DNA of 5,122 nucleotides from an uncultured Chitinophagaceae bacterium (GTDB lineage Bacteria > Bacteroidota > Bacteroidia > Chitinophagales > Chitinophagaceae), in the NCBI GenBank assembly GCA_946885335.1, contig CAMPGG010000254.1, forward strand, positions 1 to 5,122, given 5' to 3'. A program made the translations under genes and the position numbers. The notes beneath the pieces were generated by a model. The model made no database searches, had not been told where the DNA came from, and was given only the letters and a program-made list of their open reading frames with translations. Below are positions 1 to 5,122 of this stretch, in pieces; the first letter of the stretch is position 1; the number at the start of each line of letters is the position of its first letter.

Positions 1-26
1 TAATTGGGCTAAAGAACAGAAAAAAG

Positions 27-58
27 GTTGAATGGTTGATTAGTTGAATGGTTGATAT
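27..58. repeat. Two-copy 16-bp tandem repeat (8-bp substructure)
   Basis: GTTGAATGGTTGATTA at 27-42 is followed directly by GTTGAATGGTTGATAT at 43-58, differing only in the last two bases. Each copy is itself two 8-mers of the form GTTGANTN, giving four consecutive 8-mers (GTTGAATG, GTTGATTA, GTTGAATG, GTTGATAT); a degraded continuation (GATTATTGATAG) follows to about position 70. It lies outside the coding block, beyond the hairpin terminator of the metalloprotease gene, and stop codons interrupt the frames across it. It is probably a slippage-prone intergenic repeat; nothing visible suggests a regulatory role. Confidence 0.7.
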
Positions 59-80
59 GATTATTGATAGATTTAAAATA

Positions 81-113
81 AAAAAACCGCCGGCAATTTG
101 CCAGCGGTTTTTT
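81..113 (-). terminator. Bidirectional rho-independent terminator after the metalloprotease gene
   Basis: A near-perfect hairpin: AAAAAACCGC (81-90) pairs with GCGGTTTTTT (104-113) and GGCA (92-95) pairs with TGCC (99-102), closing on a three-base loop. The only non-Watson-Crick position is 91/103, which becomes a G-U wobble in the minus-strand transcript but a C-A mismatch in the plus-strand one, so it fits minus-strand use slightly better. A GC core flanked by A and T runs gives a U tract in either direction. It starts about 15 nt beyond the metalloprotease stop codon, the expected place for that gene's terminator. It could also stop a plus-strand transcript entering from the left. Confidence 0.9.
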
Positions 114-128
114 TATTGAATTATTAAT

Positions 129-2681
129 TTATTTTTTGCCTTCCAGCACATCATTAATCCTGTCCTGTACATCCAGTAAATGAGCACGGCTGATTGTTTC
201 TTTGTATAAAGGCAATGCAGCACGTATATCGGCAGCAAGTAAGCGTAATTGTAATTTAGCTACAGACATGGCATCATTGGTCTTACTGTAATTAGCAGAA
301 GAAGCACCAAAACGACTGGCAGTAGCTGAAGCTCCGGCAGGGGCGGGTTCCAGGTTGGTTATTAATCTTTCAACAAACATTTTCTGTAAGTTTCTGCGAT
401 AAATGTCTATTGGTTTGCGTGCAGCTAATTCACTCCAGATGCCTTTGCGCAGATCTGTGACCATTTCGTTAGCCGTATAGGCAGCATTGGATTCTTCTTC
501 AAAACGAAACAGCTTTTCAAAAGTGCTGTTACCTAACAAACGGCTTAATACTGAATTTTGAACATTGCTGACTGTATTCAGTTTATTATTTCCAGTATAG
601 TTAGAAATATTATTATCTATCAGCCAGGTGGGTGTTGTGAAAAGTTGTTTTTGCAAAAAGGCCATCGCCTCTTTTTGTTTTGTTTCCGGTACAAATTCAA
701 CCACTATTCCACTTTGTTCAACTGTTTTTGGTGTGGTCATGATGCCGCCGATATTTTTCGCGGCATGTCCCATATACCTGTTAAACTGAGATACAACCTG
801 TGTATACAATTCATTCAGGGTGCTGTAATCTTTATTATCTTCTTTTGACCATTCTGGTAATTTAACCAGGATGCGTTGCAGGTTCTTGATGCCATAGCCA
901 CTTGCGATCATTGCATTATCACCCAGGTCTTCATTTTGCGCACGGGGATCATCAGGATCACTTTCAGTACCAAACCAAAGACGTTTATCTTTTAATTTTT
1001 CGACTGTCAGTTTGTTTAAGATCGGAACTTCCGCATCAGGAGATTTTGCCTGCGGATACCAGCGATAACCCCATTCAATGGCCCATTTATCATAGTCACC
1101 TATACGGGGAAATAAACCAACTTCGCTGATATTGTCTTCAGGTTGGGCTACATAATTAAATCGGGCATAATCCATAATTGAAGGCGTGTGTCCATTTGCT
1201 TCAACCCATTCCTTATTACGCAGATTTTCTACAGGAACACTGGATGAAGAACCGAAATTATGCCTGAGACCTAAAGTATGGCCAACTTCATGCGCAGAAA
1301 CAAAGCGGATCAATTCACCCATTAAAGAATCTTCAAATTGAATATTTCTTGCTCTTGGATCAACAGCAGCCGTTTGAATCAAATACCAGTTGCGTAACAA
1401 ACTCATTACGTTATGATACCAGTTGATATGCGATTCAAGAATTTCGCCTGTACGTGGATCGTGTACATGCGGACCACTTGCATTTGGAATATCTGAAGGC
1501 TTGTAAACGATAGCTGAATAATTTGCATTTTCAATAGACCATTCAGGATCGTTCAACGGGGCTTCCCTGGCATAAATAGCATTTTTAAAACCAGCCTTTT
1601 CAAAAGCGATCTGCCAGTCATTAACACCTGCAATCAGGTAAGGAACCCATTTTTTGGGGGTTGCAGGATCAATATAAAATACAATAGGCTTTTTAGGTTC
1701 AACCAGTTCTCCGCGTTTGTATTTTTCAATATCTTCTTCTTTTGGTTCCAGCTTCCAGCGGGTGATCATCCGCACCCTTTGTACTCCCTGCGGATTTAAA
1801 TCAAAATCCGTGTAACCTGTAGAAAAATAACCCACCCGCGGATCAAAATAACGGGGTTGCATAGGCGAAGAAGGCAACAGGATCATTGAACTGCTTAACT
1901 CATAGGTTGTTGGCGTTCCGCTTGTTCCCATTGAAGATCCGCCGCCACCACTTTGTCCGGGTGATGCCGGGGGTGTACGCATATATGTTTTTACAGTTTT
2001 AATCTGTAGGTTGGATGGAAAAGTTTTTACATCCAGGATATAAGAATTATCCTTTTGATATTGTGTAAGACCTGTTGATCTTTTTACACGGCTATCAAAA
2101 AACAGGATATCATTATCACCCATCAGGTAATCCGTTACATCGATCACTGACCCCATATTATAATTAGATGAATCTTTTGCGTAAGCCTTTACATCAAAGG
2201 AAGCAACAATAGGGTGAAGGTTTGAATTCAAAACGGAATAATACATTCCGCCAACTGAATCACGGGAACTTTCCTGGTAAGAAATGCTTTTTAAAAAGAT
2301 CTTGTTATTAGGTCCCTTTTCAAAAGCAATTACATTATCACCGATCTGGTCACCTGCATAGCCTGCAAACCCTGAACGTGCACCGGCAGCAGCTTTAGAA
2401 ATACGGTTTACAACAAGGATCTCTCTTCCTAAAACCGAATCTGGAATTTCGAAATAATACTTGTCATCCACTTTGTGTGTAACAAGTAATCCTTTGTGCG
2501 TCCTGGCCTGTGCCGTAATGATTTCCGAATACGGCTTTGGGCCTGTATTGCGGTTTGCATTTGCCGGGCTGGCGGGTGTGGATGGGGAAGTGGCGTTCCC
2601 GCGGTTTTGTGGTCTTTGTGCAATTGCCATGGTGGTGCAGGCAAGCAGGCAAATTGCAATGGTGCTTTTTCGAAAAATCAT
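129..2681 (-). CDS. Exported zinc-dependent metalloprotease (DUF5118-DUF5117-DUF4953 type)
   Basis: An 850-residue putative metallopeptidase, expected in the periplasm or outside the cell. Residues 1-21 form a signal peptide (basic start, hydrophobic stretch, likely cleavage AIA|QR after A21); the LLAC15 sequence resembles a lipobox but has Leu at -2, so signal peptidase I is favoured. A Ser/Pro/Asn-rich linker covers about 29-50. About 48-95 resembles DUF5118 and 100-310 DUF5117, interrupted by a Gly/Ser-rich loop at 242-257. The catalytic part (about 450-770, DUF4953-like) has the zinc motif HEVGHTLGLRH at 464-474 (H464, H468, H474 ligands; E465 catalytic base) and a candidate Met-turn SIMDY at 501-505, as in metzincins. 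Two further stretches that look family-conserved are GEILESHINWYHN (412-424) and DPRAQNEDLGDNAMIASGYGIKNL (578-601). The length is normal for these Bacteroidota proteins and all key residues are present. The start at 2681 directly precedes the signal peptide. The gene is last in its block, 151 bp after the mutase gene, with a terminator 15 nt past its stop. Natural substrate unknown. Confidence 0.93.
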   Translation of the reverse strand: MIFRKSTIAICLLACTTMAIAQRPQNRGNATSPSTPASPANANRNTGPKPYSEIITAQARTHKGLLVTHKVDDKYYFEIPDSVLGREILVVNRISKAAAGARSGFAGYAGDQIGDNVIAFEKGPNNKIFLKSISYQESSRDSVGGMYYSVLNSNLHPIVASFDVKAYAKDSSNYNMGSVIDVTDYLMGDNDILFFDSRVKRSTGLTQYQKDNSYILDVKTFPSNLQIKTVKTYMRTPPASPGQSGGGGSSMGTSGTPTTYELSSSMILLPSSPMQPRYFDPRVGYFSTGYTDFDLNPQGVQRVRMITRWKLEPKEEDIEKYKRGELVEPKKPIVFYIDPATPKKWVPYLIAGVNDWQIAFEKAGFKNAIYAREAPLNDPEWSIENANYSAIVYKPSDIPNASGPHVHDPRTGEILESHINWYHNVMSLLRNWYLIQTAAVDPRARNIQFEDSLMGELIRFVSAHEVGHTLGLRHNFGSSSSVPVENLRNKEWVEANGHTPSIMDYARFNYVAQPEDNISEVGLFPRIGDYDKWAIEWGYRWYPQAKSPDAEVPILNKLTVEKLKDKRLWFGTESDPDDPRAQNEDLGDNAMIASGYGIKNLQRILVKLPEWSKEDNKDYSTLNELYTQVVSQFNRYMGHAAKNIGGIMTTPKTVEQSGIVVEFVPETKQKEAMAFLQKQLFTTPTWLIDNNISNYTGNNKLNTVSNVQNSVLSRLLGNSTFEKLFRFEEESNAAYTANEMVTDLRKGIWSELAARKPIDIYRRNLQKMFVERLITNLEPAPAGASATASRFGASSANYSKTNDAMSVAKLQLRLLAADIRAALPLYKETISRAHLLDVQDRINDVLEGKK

Positions 2682-2832
2682 TAAATAAATATTTTAATCG
2701 GGTGTGATAAAAAAATAAAAAACGGAATGTAAAGAATAATTTCTATTTATGGTTGCGCTTTTAGAAGCTTTTTACAAGCGGTATCCTGTATTGGAAGAAT
2801 GCTTTAATATGAAGTTTGTAAAAGTTGATACG
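2682..2832 (-). promoter_or_regulatory. Intergenic gap, possible promoter region of the metalloprotease gene
   Basis: These 151 AT-rich bases separate the mutase stop from the metalloprotease start and hold no supportable ORF. No good hairpin with a T tract follows the mutase stop, so read-through is possible. On the minus strand, TATTTTTT at 2717-2710 is a near match to the Bacteroidota -7 element (TAnnTTTG), about 28 nt before the start codon. I see no matching -33 TTTG at the usual distance, and A/T runs give such matches by chance. The length of the gap, compared with 43 bp between the other two genes, is the main reason to suspect a separate promoter. Confidence 0.25.
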
Positions 2833-4407
2833 CTATTTGTATTCTCCAAAAACTTCCCGTAATGTATCGGCAATTTCCCCCAGTGTGCAATCATTTTCTA
2901 CGGCTTCTATTACAATGGGCATCAGGTTTTCGCCGGAGGAAGCTTTATCATTCAGTTCCTGAAGAATAGCATCGCATTTGGCAGGATTTCTTTGTTGCCT
3001 GAGTTGTTCAAGTTTTTTTGTTTGTACCTGGCGGATGTTGTCATCAATCTTGAATGGTGGAATATTATTGGGTTCGTTTGATTGAAATTTGTTAACACCA
3101 ACAATGATCTTTTCGCCTGTTTCAATTTGTCGCTGGTATTCATATGCACTGCGGGCAATTTCATCCTGTATAAAATGCTGTTCAATAGCCTGAACACTTC
3201 CACCCATCAAATCAATTTTTGCAACCAGTTCCCAGGCTTTTTCTTCCACCTCATTCGTGAGTGATTCAATGAAATAAGAGCCTGCCAGCGGATCGGCTGT
3301 ATCTGCTACGCCACTTTCAAAAGCTACGATCTGTTGCGTTCTCAGGGCAATACGGGCTGCTTCTTCTGTCGGTAAACTTAGCGCTTCATCATAGCCGTTA
3401 GTATGCAACGATTGGGTGCCTCCTAAAACGGCGGATAATGTCTGGATAGTAACTCTTGAAATATTGTTTTGGGGTTGTTGCGCCGTTAACGTGCTTCCGC
3501 CTGTTTGGGTATGAAATCGAAGCATCATGGCTTTAGGGTCGGTGGCTCCCAATTCCTTCATCATTTTTGCCCACATCCTGCGGGCGGCTCTGAACTTTGC
3601 CACCTCCTCAAATAAATTATTATGTGCATTGAAAAAGAATGAAAGTCGTTTTCCAAAAACATTAATATCCAAACCTTTTTCCAGCGCAGCTTTCACATAT
3701 GCTTTGCCGTTACTGAGTGTAAAAGCAATTTCCTGTACAGCCGTACTACCGGCTTCCCTGATATGATAGCCTGAAATAGATATCGTATTCCATTTAGGCA
3801 ATTCGTGACTGCACCATTCAAAAATATCTGTAATAATGCGCATGGAAGGTTTGGGCGGATAAATATATGTTCCCCTGGCAGCATATTCTTTCAGGATATC
3901 ATTTTGAATGGTACCTGTTAACCTGGATAGATCGGCACCTTGTTTTTTTGCTAATGCTACATAAAAAGATAATAATATAAATCCGGTAGCATTGATGGTC
4001 ATGCTTGTCGAAACATCCTGTAATCTAATGCCGTCAAATAAGGTTTCTATATCGCGAAGGCTATCGATAGCAACACCTACTTTTCCCACTTCACCTTCGG
4101 CAAGTACGTGGTCGCTGTCATAACCTATTTGTGTTGGCAGATCGAATGCAACACTTAAACCATTCACTCCATTTTTTAAAAGATAATGATACCGTTTATT
4201 GCTTTCTTCGGCTGTTGAAAACCCAGCATATTGCCTCATGGTCCATAAACGACCGCGGTACATATCTGCCTGTACCCCGCGGGTATATGGAAATTGCCCG
4301 GGAACTTCTTCAAAATTTTCAAGCGATGGCGCTTTAGGAACATCGCCAGACAAATACAACTTATTTATCTCTATACCACTGTCCGTAAATTTTTTATCAG
4401 CCGCCAT
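2833..4407 (-). CDS. Methylmalonyl-CoA mutase, catalytic large subunit (no B12-binding domain)
   Basis: A 524-residue catalytic TIM-barrel subunit of an adenosylcobalamin-dependent acyl-CoA mutase, expected to interconvert (R)-methylmalonyl-CoA and succinyl-CoA in the cytoplasm. Aligned from memory to the Propionibacterium shermanii enzyme it runs without gaps at a constant offset of 29 across the active site. Tyr60 (Y89) and Arg178 (R207), which grip the substrate carboxylate, are both kept; isobutyryl-CoA mutase has Phe/Gln there and 2-hydroxyisobutyryl-CoA mutase Ile/Gln. T56, R58, S85, Q168, H215 (H244), R254, H299, Q301, N337 and E341 also match. The protein ends [14 protein letters not shown], a normal terminus for stand-alone large subunits, so the missing cobalamin domain (DxHxxG) is not a truncation; a separate small B12 subunit of roughly 130-150 residues must be encoded elsewhere. 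No small subunit, epimerase or MeaB-like GTPase is visible here. The ATG at 4407 gives the usual N-terminal SGI...PYTRG layout. It lies 43 bp after the upstream membrane-protein gene, suggesting one operon. No clear Shine-Dalgarno, normal for Bacteroidota. A relaxed or different acyl-CoA substrate is possible but less likely. Confidence 0.95.
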   Translation of the reverse strand: MAADKKFTDSGIEINKLYLSGDVPKAPSLENFEEVPGQFPYTRGVQADMYRGRLWTMRQYAGFSTAEESNKRYHYLLKNGVNGLSVAFDLPTQIGYDSDHVLAEGEVGKVGVAIDSLRDIETLFDGIRLQDVSTSMTINATGFILLSFYVALAKKQGADLSRLTGTIQNDILKEYAARGTYIYPPKPSMRIITDIFEWCSHELPKWNTISISGYHIREAGSTAVQEIAFTLSNGKAYVKAALEKGLDINVFGKRLSFFFNAHNNLFEEVAKFRAARRMWAKMMKELGATDPKAMMLRFHTQTGGSTLTAQQPQNNISRVTIQTLSAVLGGTQSLHTNGYDEALSLPTEEAARIALRTQQIVAFESGVADTADPLAGSYFIESLTNEVEEKAWELVAKIDLMGGSVQAIEQHFIQDEIARSAYEYQRQIETGEKIIVGVNKFQSNEPNNIPPFKIDDNIRQVQTKKLEQLRQQRNPAKCDAILQELNDKASSGENLMPIVIEAVENDCTLGEIADTLREVFGEYK

Positions 4408-4450
4408 GATAATTTTTTAAATGAGGATTTTCCCAAATCGATCAATCAAA

Positions 4451-4963
4451 TTATTGCATCAGTTTTTTTGCTTCATAGTTCAACGCATCAGAAACAATTG
4501 TATGCAAAGAACCTTTTTGTTGATTCATCACAAATTCAAGTAATCTTTTATTCAGTTCAATACCTTTTGCATCTTCAGGCATGGAAGCGGCAACCTGGTT
4601 TATGATAAGCATATTCTGGTCTTTTAAATTTCGGATAGCATCCCAGGCAGCGGCACTTACATAAATTTGTTGTGATGTGTTGTATTCCACTTCCTGCTTA
4701 ATACTTTCTGTAAGCAAAGACTGCATTTCTTTTGCGCTCATTCCGGGTTGACTGGCACGGCTAATCAGGTTTGGTAAAGCGATCCGATCGGCTAAAACAA
4801 CTAATCTTTCATAAGCCTGCAATTGCAATGGACGTGTACTGTCTGCAGGTGCAGAAGTTTCAACCTTTTTTTTGGATCTTTCTTTGTTAAAAATAAAAAA
4901 CGTGACTAACGAAATTAATAATGCTGCTGAAGCTACAATGAGGCTGATCATATTATCATCCAT
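4451..4963 (-). CDS. Small membrane-anchored protein of unknown function (DUF7935-like)
   Basis: Read from the ATG at 4963 this is a 170-residue protein. Residues 5-26 form one hydrophobic helix, followed by a basic KERSKKK stretch (27-33) that predicts the rest lies in the cytoplasm. A short polar linker (34-45) leads to a helical domain with motifs I associate with a Bacteroidota-only family, probably DUF7935: LQLQAYERLVVLADRI (46-61), QPGMSAKEMQSLL (72-84) and EYNTSQQIYVSAAAWDAI (93-110), then an amphipathic helical tail. I see no catalytic motif, metal site or nucleotide-binding loop, so it is not a MeaB-type mutase chaperone. The frame stays open to an ATG at 5047, but the added 28 residues run through an inverted repeat and spoil the membrane-anchor N-terminus, so 4963 is preferred; 4951 is also possible. 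The mutase gene begins 43 bp downstream, probably in the same transcript. A scaffold or envelope-associated role is only a guess. Confidence 0.82.
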   Translation of the reverse strand: MDDNMISLIVASAALLISLVTFFIFNKERSKKKVETSAPADSTRPLQLQAYERLVVLADRIALPNLISRASQPGMSAKEMQSLLTESIKQEVEYNTSQQIYVSAAAWDAIRNLKDQNMLIINQVAASMPEDAKGIELNKRLLEFVMNQQKGSLHTIVSDALNYEAKKLMQ

Positions 4964-4980
4964 AAAACAATTATTTGGCG

Positions 4981-4988
4981 CAAAAATA
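4981..4988 (-). promoter_or_regulatory. Candidate Bacteroidota -7 promoter element
   Basis: Read on the minus strand, 4988-4981 is TATTTTTG, an exact match to the Bacteroidota -7 consensus TAnnTTTG. It lies 17 nt before the preferred start codon at 4963, which would give a very short leader. No convincing -33 TTTG is seen about 20 nt upstream, where the arm of the inverted repeat lies instead. The same bases could equally be the U tract of a terminator formed by that inverted repeat. Confidence 0.25.
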
Positions 4989-4989
4989 A

Positions 4990-5033
4990 GGTAATACCGA
5001 TTGGATTTTATAGTTAGTCCAACCGGTATTACC
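4990..5033 (-). terminator. 16-bp inverted repeat: terminator or operator upstream of the membrane-protein gene
   Basis: GGTAATACCGATTGGA (4990-5005) and TCCAACCGGTATTACC (5018-5033) are inverted copies with one difference, separated by 12 bases. In a minus-strand RNA the odd position is a G-U wobble, so all 16 pairs can form; in a plus-strand RNA it is an A-C mismatch. Directly after the stem on the minus strand comes TTATTTTTG, a U-rich tract, so the simplest reading is a rho-independent terminator for a minus-strand gene beyond the right edge. Its place 26 nt before the start at 4963 also allows an operator or a leader structure. On the plus strand no T tract follows. Confidence 0.55.
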
Positions 5034-5122
5034 AAAGCCAACCGCACAAAGGCTTTGCTTGAATTTCAGCCCCGCACATGGACCAATATGAAATTCAGTT
5101 TGGTATTAGATGTTAAACACAC
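5034..5122. other. Right-edge stretch with no supportable gene
   Basis: No complete gene is visible. A short hairpin can form from AAAGCC (5034-5039) and GGCTTT (5051-5056) with an 11-base loop and no T tract. On the minus strand all three frames reach a stop here (5066-5068, 5106-5108, 5113-5115), so an upstream minus-strand gene could end at any of them. On the plus strand an ATG at 5088-5090 opens a frame reading MKFSLVLDVKH to the window edge; it could begin a divergent gene but is too short to judge. Confidence 0.4.

Noticed and set aside
742..766. Hairpin ATGCCGC / GCGGCAT with an 11-base loop
   Set aside because: It sits inside the metalloprotease coding region, uses ordinary codons and has no T tract after the stem on either strand; treated as chance.
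558..848. 96-codon plus-strand open frame inside the metalloprotease gene
   Set aside because: It lies wholly antisense to a well-supported gene and its translation is rich in Cys, Phe and Ile with no recognisable domain, as expected of a shadow frame.
2429..2688. Several overlapping 62-76 codon frames on both strands near the metalloprotease start
   Set aside because: All overlap the signal peptide and linker coding region, where biased composition keeps other frames open. None resembles a protein family.
2756..2780. Imperfect hairpin CGCTT / AAGCG in the gap after the mutase gene, considered as a terminator
   Set aside because: Only a 5-bp outer stem, a large loop around an AAGCTT palindrome and no following T tract; too weak for a terminator call.
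4294..4605. 103-codon plus-strand open frame across the mutase/membrane-protein junction
   Set aside because: It is antisense to the ends of two clear genes and the gap between them, and its translation has no recognisable domain or signal. The AT-rich junction explains its length.
4440..4963. Possibility that the small gene encodes the missing B12-binding subunit or a MeaB-like GTPase
   Set aside because: It has no DxHxxG cobalamin motif and no Walker A nucleotide-binding loop, and it carries an N-terminal membrane helix.
5018..5122. Minus-strand reading of about 45 codons (YQTEFHIGP...) after the stop at 5106-5108
   Set aside because: It has no start codon, follows directly on an in-frame stop and overlaps the inverted repeat; no family recognised.

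Overview
The window looks like a piece of a Bacteroidota chromosome, most likely Chitinophagaceae or a close relative. This rests on three things. The secreted zinc metalloprotease has a domain layout (DUF5118-DUF5117-DUF4953) typical of that phylum. The small membrane-anchored protein resembles a Bacteroidota-restricted DUF family. The intergenic DNA is AT-rich and no clear Shine-Dalgarno sequence precedes any start. The assignment comes from recognising families by eye, not from a database search.

All three convincing genes lie on the minus strand, so transcription runs from high to low coordinates. In that order: (i) 4963-4451, a 170-residue protein with one N-terminal membrane helix and a conserved cytoplasmic helical domain of unknown function; (ii) 4407-2833, a complete catalytic large subunit of a methylmalonyl-CoA mutase-type, B12-dependent acyl-CoA mutase, without its own cobalamin-binding domain; (iii) 2681-129, a large exported metalloprotease with an HExxHxxGxxH zinc site. 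Genes i and ii are 43 bp apart and are probably co-transcribed. Gene iii follows after 151 bp and may have its own promoter. A strong bidirectional hairpin terminator at 81-113 lies directly after gene iii and closes the block.

The edges hold the non-coding structure. At 27-58 there is a 16-bp tandem repeat built from 8-bp GTTGA-type subunits. At 4990-5033 a 16-bp inverted repeat lies just upstream of gene i, followed on the minus strand by a T-rich tract that could be a terminator tail or a promoter -7 element. The last 90 bases contain no gene I can support; a plus-strand reading frame opening at 5088 runs off the edge and may be a divergent gene.

Functionally, the mutase belongs to propionate, branched-chain amino acid and odd-chain acyl-CoA metabolism (methylmalonyl-CoA/succinyl-CoA interconversion). 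It needs a separate B12-binding subunit, which is not in this window. The protease is a cell-envelope or secreted enzyme with no evident metabolic link to the mutase. I see no mobile element, CRISPR array, rRNA or tRNA, and no clear new multi-gene system. The least explained items are the conserved small membrane protein beside the mutase and the inverted repeat in front of it.
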